A stretch of DNA of 64,000 nucleotides from Lytechinus pictus (GCF_037042905.1 NC_087249.1:14255901-14319900), one strand, 5' to 3'. Positions 11,401 to 23,546 are shown, counted from the stretch's first letter. Numbers and translations are program-made. Notes: a model not told the origin generated them from the letters alone.

Positions 11401-14400
11401 TATGTGTCTGCCAGATAAAATTGGTCAAAATCAAACAGATTCCAGGTAAATTTTAATCATGGCCCTGGAAAGCGGGGGTGCTGAAGCACCCCCAAAAATT
11501 TCCTTGGGGGTACTGCGTGTATTATTCTCCATATAGGCTTTTTTTTTGCTTTTCAAATTTCCCGGGACCAATTTGACCTCCATTTTGTAGTGAAAACCCT
11601 TTTTCTTTTCTTTTATTTTCTGTCTTATTTTCAAATTTACATTATCAGCACCCTCATTAAAAAATCGTTCCCCGGGCCCTAATTGTAATCAATAATTTGG
11701 TTGATTATGACAATTTTTCTCAGTCGGACACGTTTTATCAGCATACACAGACACAGTTTTACTCTTAGAAATAATCCTATAAAATTATATATTTGTAATA
11801 TTCTGAACCTTTTCCACATTTAAACATTGGTGCAGAGATCTCTTTAAGTAAATGACATATAACTGTCGAAAAAGCTTTCCGCTTAAGTGAGTACCCGCTT
11901 ACTTTTGAAAAGTTCGTGAAAAATGATTTGCGCACACGGACTTTAGCTATGAAGATTGATTTAAAGATATCTTTTACCTTTTCAACTTGTTTCCTTGCCA
12001 AAAACACTTCACAGAGCGCCAATCCGCCCCCCCCCCCCCCTCCCGACACACCGAGGCCATCGTGATGATATCTGCCATACACGGAGCTTTGATTCATCAC
12101 ATGAAATGGATTAGGCTTGATTTTCCTTCTGTTAATCATTATTTATTTCAATTTGCTAGAAATGCAAACGAAATGTAAAAAAAAAAGTACCGCAAGGTCA
12201 GTTTGTTTTCGTCTTTTTTACTTGACACAGTGTGAAAATGAGCATTTCTGTGCAAACCGATTTCTGCAAGCTTTACAAAAATGGAGAGTGCTTACTTAAG
12301 TGTAACATTATGTCGAATGTTTTGCTTTCATTTGATAGATGAGATTCAAACCCAAGAACATCATGTTAAAAATTATCCCTATGTTGTATATATTTCAATT
12401 TCCAGCACTTTTTCAAAGTGAAAACTTTTTATTGATATGCACTGTACATTCCATATGTATGAATGTAACTTATGCTTTCTTTGATATTGTTCTTATTTAC
12501 CAGCAACTGGCAGATCCAGTTGGTTGTCAAATTTTTCCTCGGGAAAATGTGCCCCCCCCCTTTGGAAAATACTGGATCCACCCCTGTTACCAGCTATCCA
12601 CATAAATCTGTGAACGCTGTTTTATTAATGTAATTATTCAATAGCATAGTCAAATGGGGGTCAGTGAATTTGCTACTTCCTTTTTAACGCTTATATTGAG
12701 GATAGGTCTCTTGACAAAATACTTCATCATTACCGTAATATTGTGGTGAGTCAAGTATAGCACAAACATTGCGGCTATTCAGGCTGTCACCCACTCTATG
12801 TGCATGATCACACAATAAGAGTTTTTGATTCGCGCCGCACTGCTTACGGATTCAAGAAAACAGTACATGTATTGGAAATACCCATCAAAACAAAATGAGC
12901 AGCTGGGGCCTGGGAGGCATTTGAATCAAAACTGCCGAATTGATTCAGCAAATTTTCGACAAAGACTCCTTGGTTGATCATTGTCCTGAAAGACAGTTGA
13001 CAATGCATTTTCTATGTGCTTGTCCATCGTGTGTCGTGGAGTGAAAAACTCTCTATTATCTCGTTCGTGACGTAGATGTATCATGTTCTGCTCTAGACAG
13101 TTGACACACATTGCTTGTGCATCAGTCGATTTCAATGCATGGGACGTCATAATCTCATAGCGCCCTCCCTGAGAGGCTATAGGAACACGCGTTAACGGAG
13201 TTGTCAGAGATGCGCCAGCTGCAGACTCCCAACGTAATGACGTCATCATCTAAGGTGGAGACGCGATGACTCCAATGCATAAGGTCCATAATATTACTAC
13301 CCGGGATTACTACACTATAATGATGTGGTAATGATGTATATAAAATCGTATCACAAAGCATAATCTACAGAAAAACAACAACAACCATGACAACTCTACT
13401 CCAGGCGGTCGTTTCATAAAGCTGTCCGTAAGTTACGAATGACTTAATAAACGACTAGTGATTCTTTCTTGATGTAAAGGGGTAAGTTATATATGCACCA
13501 AATTTTCATTCGTGTTGATTTTGCTCCAAAGAAAGGATAACCATAATCCTCAAGTCCTGTAAAAACTGTGGTGTTAAAACTGACACCAGTTGGTGTTAAT
13601 AGAGGACCACACTCTGAGGTGTTAAAATTACACCCTATAGAGATTGAACATAACACCAAAGAGTGTAAATGTAACAACCAAATGTGTTGTATATAATAAC
13701 ACCTTTATGTGTAAAACTAACACTGTCAATTTAACACCGGAGTAAAATAACTGGTGCGGTCCTCTGTGTACACCGGATAACACCACAGTTTTTGCCGTGT
13801 AGTTACGAGCAGCTTTGAGAAATACCGCCCTGATCCTGAATAGACTTACGCAGACTCTGATGTGGCTTTTCATTGCTCTCAGTTCAGTTCTCAAGCCTTC
13901 TGTCAAAGCTGTCACCATGTGCTTGGTTCCACAATAGAACCGGTCACCTACCACCTTGTGACCGGAAATGCTGCCAAAATAAAAACGATTCAAGAATGTA
14001 GTTTTTCATGATATATGTTGTAAATGAATGAATAAAATAAATCAATTAATTAATAAAAATTAAGGTTTCATTGAAGGAAAGTTTCTATATTAACTTAGAC
14101 ATAAAGACCGGACTGAAAAGTGATTTAAATTGCCTTAGGTAGTTACTGTATGTCTGGACAGGTTATATTATCCGAATAAGACGATTTCGGGAATTTTCCA
14201 GCAATATCTAATAGATTATTTGATAGTTACGCATTCCAAGGCAGTATTAATTTTGGATCACAAACTTTCATTAATATTTGTGTTTTTGATGCGTATATAT
14301 TTCCTGCATTCCTGAATGAGTTTAAGCTATTTAAGTTTCCAGACTTGGATCCCTGCACTGCAAAAACTCTGGTGTTGATTTAACACCAGCCCGGAATCTA

Positions 14401-17400
14401 TATATGTCCACACCAGAGAAGTGTTAAACACCAGTTTCGTTTTGGTTTAAACCAGATAGGTGTTTATACAACAACAATTAGTATCAAAACAGCATCGGTT
14501 TGATTCCAAACTGGTCTTGTTTCAAAACTTCTCTGGTGTGGACATATATAGATTCCGGGCTGGTGTTAAATCAACACCGGAGTTTTTGCTGTGCGTTATA
14601 ATAGGGGGGCCTACATTATTTTGGGTAAATTGCACATTTTGATAAATCAACAATATGTGAAATTTACCTAATGTACCGTTACGGCTCTTATGATTTGAAT
14701 AGTAGGGATCTACATTGACCAAAATATACATTTATAATGTCATTTGCCTGACTCGTTTTGCAGTGTGATTGGCACTTTGTTGTCATGGTAACGGCATATT
14801 ATGCTTATTTGTGTTTATATATTTATATATTATGTTTATTTTAACGTGTATTTTATTCGATCATTTTTATAACTTGTTTATTTTTTTTTTTTTTGGGGGG
14901 GGGGGTCTAGAAAGGAGCAACTTTTGGGGTACAAGCAAGAGAAGTCTTATAGTCTCACCTATTAATATGTATAATCTGTCCATCATTCACCTCATTATCC
15001 AGCATTAGCTTGATTGAATTTTGAGTGCAAATACACAGAGCCATGACATTTACCTGAAATGAAAATAACATTGACGTCATTGATGATGATGATGATGATG
15101 ATGGGATTCTTATATAGCGCTGGTATCCGCCTCTCCTGGGCGCTCATGGCGTTTTCTCAAATATAGGAAACGTCTTTCAGTATATCATTCAGTTCAAATA
15201 CTGTCCTAGTAGAAGTAGTAGTGCTACAATTGTGTTATTCTTGCGATGATGTTTGACAGGGCCATGGAAACGATTTTTTTATTGGGGTTGGTGATGTAAA
15301 TTTGAAAAGGAAAAAGGGGGGTTTTCACTTCTAAATGGATTTCCAATTGTTTCCGAGAAAATTGAAAAGCCAAAAAAAAAGAAAGTTTCACTACAAAATA
15401 AAGGTCATTTTGGTTACATTTTTACACATAAAATTATGTAAAATTACCTGTGGGTGCTGCCTATGGAAAATGATTACACGCAGTACCCCAGTGATTTTTT
15501 TTTTGGGTGCTTCAGCATCCCCAGCACCCCCGCTTCCCAGGGCTATGATGTTGGAGTGGGGAACAGAAAGGTTTTCAGGTAAGACTCAAAAGTTGATTGG
15601 ATCTCTCCTCTCCTGATAAATTGCGGAAGGCTATTCCACAGCTTTGGTCTTATTGAGCCTCGGATATGAATGGATATTTTAAACAGGGGTTTTCAGTTCG
15701 GGGGGGGGGGGGTGCGCGTGTTCCTCCATTCCGTTTTAGTCCTTCCTAACATTTGATCAAATAAAGAACAACCGATAGGCAAAATTCTGAAGATTTTGAC
15801 AAAATTTCACAAGAAGAAGCATGACAACCAATGCTGTCACACCCGTGACACAATTTCTTTTTTCATTTTTTTTTTGTTTGGTATATCAAAGATGTATTTC
15901 TTAGATGAAATAATGAAGACATTCTAGATTTTATCACAAGTTAAGTACAATAATGGAAACTAAGAAAATCTACTACTTTCATATTGTGCATTAAAGGGAT
16001 GTTCACCCTGACAAAAAGTAAAAAGGAAAAGGTTCGTTGGTGAAGGTTCGGGGAGATTCCGCTCAAAGGTTAAGAAAGTTATAGCAATCATTATTTTTTT
16101 TTTACTTGTGACGCCATATACGTGAAGCATCCCCATATGTCATGTAACATAAAATGTATAATTTTTAAAGTTTTAAAGGTTCCCGGTAACTATTTTTCTT
16201 TCAGGAGCGGGTGTGAAACGATTTATGTTTTGATATACTGGAGGTACAATAAAAACCATTCCCGTTTTTTCACCTTTTTTTTTTTACAAAATGACATTTC
16301 ATCGATTTACGACTGCACTTTAATGGGAAATTATATGACGTCACAAATAAAAACATGAAAATTCTTATAACATTTTGTTAATCTTTAATGGATTTTCCTT
16401 AAATCTTCACCAATATTTTTGTATTATTTTTTTTACTCCTATTTTTACAATAATTTTTTTTTTCTGGCAGGGTAAACTTCCCATTTCATGCTTGATTCTC
16501 CTTCGAAACAATTATTCTCTGAGAACTGTACTTACATCTAATGGTTCCTGCCAATCGTCCGAATCACCCGTGACAAGTTTAGCACCGTAGGCAACAGCTG
16601 CGTTATTAATACAGGCATGAACTACCCTAAACTCCTTCTTGATCTCTTCAAACATGGCTGCTATCTGATCTTTCTTTCTAAGATCGCATTGGATTGGATG
16701 AAGTTTACCAGACGCTGACTCAGCTTCAAGCTCACATTTTATTGCCTGGTTTATAAATGAAAAAAAGTAGAATACAGTTTGCTAAAAGCTGACTGGTTGA
16801 TATGACTGTGTATAGGCCTACCCCCAAACGGGTTTGCATTTTTTAGCTTTATTATGATAATCTTCAAGAGAGTAATTACGTTATTTTTTTATCTATAAAT
16901 TCTTTTTTTAATAAATTGAATAAATCATTTATTTATCAATCTGTAAATTAAATCATTTATTCATTTTATTTATTGATCTTATTGTTTTCTCATATGTTAA
17001 TTTATTCATTATTACTTTTTTTTGAGGGGGAAGGGGGATTTCAAAACTCCAGACAAGTTTGCCTTGATGCCCATCTATCACTAAAGTGAGTCACCCCGGG
17101 GGGGGGGGGGGTTACTCCGAAATTCCCGCCATCATTGCCATGATTCCCATTTAATGTCATTTTTTACAGTGAATTATCCGGAGGGGGATGTGGCTTTATT
17201 TTTTAAATCAATGGGAACTTTTTCCCGATTCCCATGTTCTATTAACTTGTGTCAAACTCAACATTGCCTGACCCCCCATCTATCATTAATGTAAATCAGC
17301 ATGGGGGTGCGAAGGCTGTAGTTTAAAGTCACCAAAACTTGTCTTCATCGCCAAAGTGAGACAACCTTTCTCTTGCCTCCTCATTACAATGGAATAATAA

Positions 17401-18516
17401 GGGTGTCCCCCCATTTTATCAAAACATGTTATATTTTTTTTGTATTTGCCTTTAAATTTAAAGAATATTTTATTATACGATAATAAAAAGCTACATTCAA
17501 TATCATCATCCCATTCCATGAAAGATCTCATAGTATAAGCTAATAGAAAAGGCTATCCTATGAAGCTACATGTTTCAATATAAGAAGTTTGATAAATAGC
17601 TAAGGGGACATTACACATTAAATTCACTGCAGTATTGGAGAAGAACATTTCAACACCTCAACAAAATCCTGTCAAACATAATGTTTCTCTCTCTTAAAGG
17701 AATGATCCGGGCTGGAAATATTTATATTCAAATAAATAAAGCAAAATGCTGAAAAATTCATCAAAATCGGACAACAAACAACGAAATTATTGAATTTTAA
17801 AGTTTATCAATATATTTTGAAAACAGTTATATGCACACGGGCAGCACACCCCACCTTCCGTTTTCTTATGTCACCACATGAAATCACAAATGTTTCATCC
17901 TTTGACACATGCGCAAATGACGTGTTAGAATACTAATATTGCCCTCAGAGGCAATCACAACTTTTGGGCCCCGTCTTACAAAGAGTTACGATTGATCCTA
18001 TCAACCTCAAGTATATGCAAATCCACCAACGCCATATTTTTTTCTTCAGTTAATTGGCAATTTGCAAATAGAAGCACGTTGAATTTAAAAAAAAAATATG
18101 AATGTATGAATATACAGCATAATCTAGAAATTATTTTGAACAAACGTGTATTTTAGATGTTGGCGTTGCTGGCTTTCCATAGTTGTGTCAGGTCCATTGG
18201 ATCAATCGAAACTCTGTAAGACGAGGGCCCTTAACAAATAAATCAATCTCCTTATTAGATGATCTAATTTGGATATTCATTTCAGAAATTTAAACTAAAA
18301 TGAGGATGAATTTCTACATGTCCTTTCGTTGATAAAGAATCAGAGAAAATCATTTCAAGAAATGTTGAAGAAAAAAAAAATTACCTGTATTTTTTCCACT
18401 CCACGAGCACAGGCGACAACAATCATCCCATGTCTTACAAGGGCTCTAGTAATTGCTGCTCCAATACCAACAGATGCTCCTGTTACCAAGGCAACTCGTC
18501 CAACCCATCTCTCCAT
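8499..18516 (-). CDS. DHRS11: Dehydrogenase/reductase of the DHRS11 (SDR) family, copy A, complete
   Basis: Seven coding exons read on the minus strand: 18516-18385, 16745-16536, 15053-14959, 13970-13850, 11231-11142, 10693-10628 and 8540-8499. They total 756 nt, for 251 residues plus stop. All introns are GT-AG and boundaries match copy B exactly. The fold is a Rossmann NAD(P)-dependent short-chain reductase: TGASVGIG at residues 12-19 binds cofactor, Arg38 after strand 2 suggests NADPH, Asn116 lies in [10 protein letters not shown], Ser148 in SGHK, and YxxxK is Tyr158-Lys162. ISPGVVKTE follows the active site, and the end [13 protein letters not shown] matches the DHRS11 C-terminus. Human DHRS11 is a cytosolic 3(17)-ketosteroid/carbonyl reductase of 260 residues; the substrate here is unknown. 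Oddities: NNAG is NNAA (residues 91-94), and the Ser-to-Tyr loop is three residues shorter than in human. The start has an acceptor four bases upstream, implying a non-coding first exon. Confidence 0.9.
8843..9689. repeat. TIR-flanked tandem repeat carrying four DR1 nuclear-receptor motifs
   Basis: Short inverted ends GTCTCACCTGCAT (8843-8855) and ATGCAGGTGAGAC (9677-9689) bracket about five units of 162-192 bp. Each full unit contains TGACCTTTGACCT, the reverse complement of a perfect DR1 (AGGTCA-A-AGGTCA), at 9035, 9197, 9359 and 9551. A CATGTGAC block follows each one. It lies in intron 6 of DHRS11 copy A. Similar repeats are widespread in marine invertebrates; receptor binding is not shown. 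Confidence 0.85.
10180..10385 (-). mobile_element. tRNA-derived SINE
   Basis: On the minus strand a tRNA-like head carries an A box (GTGGCCGAGTGGATTAG) and B box (GGGTTCGAATCCC), followed by a non-tRNA body. It ends in an A-rich tail (10176-10192 is T-rich on the plus strand). The body contains AATTCCTTGAATGCATGAGT. It sits in intron 6 of DHRS11 copy A and overlaps a meaningless plus-strand open frame. Confidence 0.8.
11459..11681. mobile_element. GGGCCCTGGGAA-type foldback element, copy 1
   Basis: Starts ATGGCCCTGGAAAGCGGGGG and ends TCGTTCCCCGGGCCCT, forming imperfect inverted ends. It shares GTGCTGAAGCACCCCC and the GACCAATTTGACCTCCATTT block with copies at 15257 and 47751. It lies in intron 4 of DHRS11 copy A. 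Confidence 0.8.
11785..12444 (-). mobile_element. CAGTGC-ended mariner-like element, diverged copy
   Basis: Homologous in reverse orientation to the right half of 34694-35656. It shares the AAATGATTTGCGCA block, the AACTTGTTTCCTTGCC block, and the terminus TTTTTCAAAGTG followed by GATATGCACTG at 12444 and TA. The other terminus is lost or too diverged to place. It lies in intron 4 of DHRS11 copy A. Confidence 0.65.
13403..13830. mobile_element. GGCGGT-ended foldback element, split by a nested insertion
   Basis: The left end GGCGGTCGTTTCATAAAGCT is mirrored by AGCTTTGAGAAATACCGCCC at 13811-13830, and GTAAGTTACGA by GTTACGAGC. Most of the interior is a second element (13553-13802), so this one was the target of a later insertion. 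Confidence 0.75.
13553..13802. mobile_element. AACACCA-type foldback element nested in another
   Basis: The ends GTAAAAACTGTGGTGTTA and AACACCACAGTTTTTGCCG are inverted, and AGAGGACCAC pairs with GCGGTCCTCT further in. TGGTGTTA/TAACACC motifs recur internally. It is in intron 4 of DHRS11 copy A, 20 bp before exon 4's donor side. Confidence 0.8.
14355..14594. mobile_element. Near-perfect hairpin element, 68-bp inverted ends
   Basis: Bases 14355-14422 and 14527-14594 are reverse complements with about two mismatches. They begin GCACTGCAAAAACTCTGGTG and GCACAGCAAAAACTCCGGTG. The near-identity indicates a recent insertion. The TGGTGTTGATTTAACACCA motif links it to the nested element at 13.6 kb. 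It lies in intron 3 of DHRS11 copy A. Confidence 0.9.
15075..15680 (-). mobile_element. LINE 3' end, split by a foldback insertion
   Basis: Read on the minus strand, 15672-15548 encodes the tail of a LINE reverse transcriptase ([20 protein letters not shown], then SYLKTFLF). Next comes a foldback element (15547-15257), then the 3' UTR end (GCGCCCAGGAGAGGCGGATA, CAGCGCTATATAAGAAT) running into (ATC)n at 15075-15105. That layout is typical of CR1/L2-like 3' ends. It is in intron 2 of DHRS11 copy A. Confidence 0.75.
15257..15547. mobile_element. GGGCCCTGGGAA-type foldback element, copy 2
   Basis: Reverse orientation relative to the copy at 11459. It starts CAGGGCCATGGAAACGATT and ends GCACCCCCGCTTCCCAGGGC, with the shared GGGTGCTTCAGCATCCCCAG block. 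It interrupts a LINE 3' end. Confidence 0.8.
15991..16486. mobile_element. TTAAAGGG-type foldback element
   Basis: Begins TTAAAGGGATGTTCACCCTG and ends CTGGCAGGGTAAACTTCCC. The arms also share GTGACGCCATA/TATATGACGTCAC. The element belongs to the TTAA-ended group seen at 28760 and 61557. It lies in intron 2 of DHRS11 copy A, 50 bp from exon 2. Confidence 0.75.
17694..17950. mobile_element. Half of a TTAAAGG-type foldback element
   Basis: Starts TTAAAGGAATGATCCGGGCT and contains AAATGCTGAAAAATTCATCA, AAATCGGACAACAAACAACG and ACAGTTATATGCACA, as at 6.3 and 52.6 kb. No inverted partner arm was found, so it is truncated. It lies in intron 1 of DHRS11 copy A. Confidence 0.65.
17966..18230. mobile_element. 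GGGCCC-ended foldback element
   Basis: Left end GGGCCCCGTCTTACAAAGAG is mirrored at the right by CTCTGTAAGACGAGGGCCC. ATTGATCCTAT pairs loosely with ATTGGATCAAT. It lies in intron 1 of DHRS11 copy A, about 150 bp from exon 1. Confidence 0.8.
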
Positions 18517-18823
18517 TGTACTGAAGAAACAATGAAAACATATTTAACAAAAGGAGTATGCCGAGAAAACTGTCACAAAATTGTTTAACAGTACTTGTGA
18601 AATGCTACTACAAAGTCGAACTACTAATTCTTGAGTCATCAGAAATATAATGGACCTACTTACGTTTTCTGTCCTGCATCGCCTATATTTGTTGTTTTGA
18701 AAATAGAGACAAGGTGCAGTTGCACCCAAAGAGTCAAGTACTTTTGTTCTACCCAAATATCATTTTGTCAATTGACATTTGGTCCAAATATTATCTCACT
18801 TCTATACGTCAATGATTAAAACA

Positions 18824-18955
<132 letters not shown>

Positions 18956-19627
18956 AACACTCACGTTTATCCTAGACCAGTATAAGGCGCGCAAGGCCAT
19001 GCAGCATTTGACCTTTTAAAATTAAAATATATTATGTGACAGATTTTAAACATATCAAGAGAAAAATGTTATGTTTGCCCCTTTTCCTATCATTTTCCCT
19101 GTTTATCTTTCGGTTGTGGGGGGGGGGGGGCACCAAACGCAGTTATCTGTGTGACAGTGACTAGCGCTGCAGCACCGTCAGTATCGTATTCAAAATCAAG
19201 TTGTGTTTAGATAGAAACGTGCTGCTCTGCTGTATGATGCCCAAAGAGAAACTGAAGAAACTGAAAAGCACCAACTAAGAGTATGCTACATTTGCTTGAA
19301 ATATTTAGAAAATTATTTAGTTTGTATCGTACACGTACAGTGAGAACTTAGCCATGGAGGTGGGGTGGTCTGGTAACACTCAACACCCGCAGTGACATGA
19401 TAACCCTCCACGACCAGGGCCTTGTTGGACAGTATAGGCTTCCTCACCTGTGTGGTTCTGGTGGTAGGTGTGCAAGATGTCCAGTATATCAGTTGAGAGA
19501 GGATTCTAAATGCTCTTTTTCAATCCGTGAATTCTCTACGCAATCTCTGGACTCTGAACATCGACATACATGCAGTAACCTGTGAAGTTTCCTACCATTG
19601 ATATTCACCCAGTGTACACATTGCGGC

Positions 19628-19652
19628 TGACTGATTTTGAATAGATCTGATT
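19628..19652 (-). promoter_or_regulatory. 25-bp conserved upstream block, A side
   Basis: Exact reverse complement of 20157-20181 (core AGATCTATTCAAAATCAG). Read towards each gene, weaker similarity continues downstream in the same order: a TGTGTA, then a CTGCATGT and a CAGAG stretch. This suggests homologous promoters or first exons, though a transposon inverted end is possible. Confidence 0.5.
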
Positions 19653-20156
19653 CCGACACGGGAGTAGACCCAATCAATATTTTAAAAATCCAATTAACAT
19701 CAACTACAACGATACCTAGACCACTTAAGGCCGAATATTCCGGTCACTTTCCAAGAGATTATATTGGCCCTATAATAGCGACCAATCACTGTTTGACATG
19801 GATGATTAATGAAAAGATAATGACACGCATAGATCCTTCAAAATAGAACGGCTTATGAGCTATAAAAAAAGGGGGTGGGGACTGGAGCAATATATGGGGA
19901 AATACCTAAAAGAAGAGGATCGAGCTTCTCTAGCATTAGAAGAAGGCAGTTCACGTTACAGAAGCGTATGTGGATAATGGTTTCATCCGATTGAGACGTT
20001 CAATTTGTGACGTCACAGTGGTGGGCAGGATAAGCGAGAAAAGGAGGAAGAAAGGGGGTGGGTGAGCCAGAGAAAGTTAACAAAAGTTTGACAAAGCGTC
20101 GAGACTTCTAAAAGAGAAGGCCAGATTCATTTGTGCACAATCATAATCCGCATTGA

Positions 20157-20181
20157 AATCAGATCTATTCAAAATCAGTCA
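20157..20181 (+). promoter_or_regulatory. 25-bp conserved upstream block, B side
   Basis: Identical to the block upstream of copy A when each is read in its gene's direction. It lies about 210 bp before the B-side donor at 20390 and may fall in the promoter or the non-coding first exon. Confidence 0.5.
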
Positions 20182-20415
20182 ATGGAAGTGTGTATAGAAA
20201 TTTACGTTGGAACGTTCGCGACTGACTGCATGTCCAGGCCAGAGACTGAAAACAGAATCCTCGATTTCAGGGCGTTTATTAATGAACATGCTATGCCACC
20301 TTAGAGGCTCTGTAATTTAGAATTAAACAACCTTTCCCAACTGATAGAATGGTAATTCTTCGCACATTATAGTACATCAGAACCAAACAGGTAAGTTTCA
20401 CTATACGATACGGTA

Positions 20416-20670
20416 CACTGTAAAAAATATTGGTAAAATTTAACCAGCGCTACAGGGTAATTATGTTTCCAACCAATTTGGGGCAATTACCCAATGCGGG
20501 GAGCACATATTGTCCAGTAAGGTTAAAAAAATAAGCAGCAATTACTTTAGAATGGGCAAAATTTTCATCACACTGGATAAATAAAAATGCCCAAAAGAAA
20601 TGCACACTCTTGGTTGGACAAAATAATTACCCTCATGAGGCATTTTTACCCAATATTTTATTGAGTGTAT
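20416..20670. mobile_element. CACTGTAAAAA foldback element, copy 1
   Basis: Imperfect inverted ends (CACTGTAAAAAATATTGG and CCCAATATTTTATTGAGTG) with GGGTAATTATG/ATAATTACCCTC inside. Same family, in reverse orientation, as 54779-55028. In copy B's presumed first intron. Confidence 0.8.
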
Positions 20671-21006
20671 GGCTTAGCAAAAATGTTTTATATAATCTGA
20701 ACGGATTCTAAATTATATCTCCGTCTATAAACTTGAGTTAGTTGCTGTTTCGATGTCCCGAAGATACACTTAAAATGTGTGTGTGTATGTGCGGACATGT
20801 TATTTTCCATACATGTAATAATAATCATGTGCTCTCAAATTATCGCAAAACAGAAAATGCAAGTAGAAGATCTATTAGATTTCTATAATTCTATTACATG
20901 TAACTCAAAGGTTTGAACTGGCAGGTCACAAATGTTAATGCCAAACTGTCTTCTTAAAATCTTTCTCCTCTCTTAAACCCCTTTTCGATTATTTTTTTTT
21001 AGTACA

Positions 21007-23546
21007 ATGGAGAGATGGGTTGGACGAGTTGCCTTGGTAACAGGAGCATCTGTTGGTATTGGAGCAGCAATTACTAGAGCCCTTGTAAGACATGGGATGA
21101 TTGTTGTTGCCTGTGCTCGTGGAGTGGAAAAAATACAGGTAATTTTTGTCTTCAACATTTGCCTGAACTCTGTTCTCAGATAATTTGTCAACAAAAGTAC
21201 TCATTAACTTTAATTTCTCAAGTTAAGTTTACCAGAATTTTTAGTCATCTGGAGTTGCGATTGATTTCTGATTTTGTTTCAACGAAAGAACACAATTCTT
21301 CCTCATTTATCTTTGATTTCCCAAGTGAAGGGCTACCCAACTCTGACGTCATCTTATAAAGAGTTGTGATTGATTAAAGTTAATAACAAATTGAGATTGT
21401 CTTACTTACCTCAAAACATGATTGGTATATATCAATATAATATAATTTTCACAAAGCGTTGGGTAGACTTTTCGGGAATTTAGGGGGGGGGGGGGGCTTT
21501 CCAAAATGGTAGGGTTACGCGATTGCCCGATTTGGACGCGATAACCCGATGCAATGGAAAAGATCCACTTGAAGAGCGTCAATGTGCAAACCAGTATGTG
21601 GTATATATCTGCATTTCCACAATAACCAATAATCTTTTTTTTTTCATGTATAAACCAGGCGATAAAATGTGAGCTGGAAGCTGAGTCTGCGCCTGGTAAA
21701 GTTCATCCAATCCAATGTGATCTTAGAAAGAAAGATCAGATATCAGCCATGTTTGAAGAGATCAAGAAGGAGTTTAAAGTAGTTCATGTCTGCATCAATA
21801 ATGCAGGCCTTACCTACGGTACGAAACTTGTGTCAGGGGATCCAGAAGAGTGGCAAGAAGCCCTACATGTAAGTGGCAGTTCTCGGATTATATACCATTA
21901 CAAGGTATATAATGCGAGCGCGAAGCGTGAACGAGATGCATATCTAACAATAATGCTAGCGCGTAGCGCGAGCTCAAATTTTGTATATTTGGGACTACTG
22001 GCCCGAAAAGTGGAACATTTTACTATTTTTGAAGGATTCATGACGACAAGATGTTCCCTAATTAATAAAATCATAATAATCATATAAGCGCGAGCTGAGA
22101 ATTTTTGATATTCAGACATAAAACTTGGTATATCTAACCAAACAGTCGACATGGTCAATTCGAGCGCGGTGCAGCACCGTGTTCTATCATCTCATAATAT
22201 TGGAATAATTAATATTGCCCCTTTTTTATTTACATCTCAGGTAAATGTCATGGCTCTGTGTATTTGCACTCAAAATTCAATCAAACTAATGCTGGACAAT
22301 AAAGTAAATGATGGACAGATCATACATCTAAATAGGTGAGTCAATAAGATTTGTTATCATTTCCCTTAGTGTTGATGGCTTCATGACTCTGATTAAATGT
22401 AACAAGGACTTAAAGTGTTATACTTATACTCTCCTCTTTCAGAAGTGAAGATTTGATTTCAGTTCCCAGTTCTTTTTATTTGTTTCCCTTTGTGTATATG
22501 CATTTCAACTTCCTTTCATGATTTGCTTCTGCAATTTCTTTGTAACTGTTGATTTTAATATGTTCGATAAACATTTCAAGATAAAAAAATGTCATTGTTT
22601 ACTACTACCCTCCCTAGCGAGGTTTTACCCCCAACAAGCTGCTGCCCTTACTCCCTCAAATAAAAAAAAGAGAGAAGAGAGAGAGAGGGCGGGGGGGGGG
22701 GAGAATGATAGAAGTGACGATAATAATGAGAATGATAAAAATAACGATAATGACAATAATTATTAATAGTAATAATACCACAACAACAACAACTACTACT
22801 ACTGCTACTACTACTACTACTATATACTACTGCTGCTACTATTGCTACTACTACTACTACTTACATATATATTAATAATAATGATATCGATGATAATAAT
22901 AAAGATACATGTATATTAATAAGGGGTTGCATAACATTTAATTGAATAAGAAATAACTCTGTTTCTTCAGGGTATCATGAAATACGATTCATATTAAAGT
23001 TGAGGGTTTGTGTTCCGAATATTTCTTAACTTTCACAGAATGTATGAAATATTATTACTTGCAAATTCTTTAAAATTGCTGTCTTGTCCGGACTTACCAC
23101 AAATGGATAAGACAATTCAAGTCTATTTTCAGTCCGGCTCTAGAAGTTTTCTTTGATAGGGTGCATATTTACTTCGATGAGATCATCATTTATTGGATAA
23201 GTAAAACACACCTGAGAAAAATATGAATCATAATTCTTGCTTGATTCGGCAGTTTGTCAGGTCACAGGGTCTTAGGAGATGGATTTTACTGTGCAACCAA
23301 GTACATGGTGACAGCTTTGACGGAAGGATTGAGAACAGAACTGAGGGCAATGAAAACCAATATCAGAGTTTCTGTAAGTTTTCAAAGTTTTATTGTTATC
23401 AGGTGTATTGTTGTTATACTGTAATATGCTTTCTAATATCCCCTTATCAAGTACGTCATTACGACATTAATATTAATGTTATTATTGTCATTGTTATTAT
23501 CATTAATTATTATTTTATGTATTATTATGTATTAGTATCATTATTA

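Noticed and set aside
13444-13993. 121-codon minus-strand frame continuing past DHRS11 exon 4
   Set aside because: Real coding ends at the donor at 13850; the rest is the nested foldback element.
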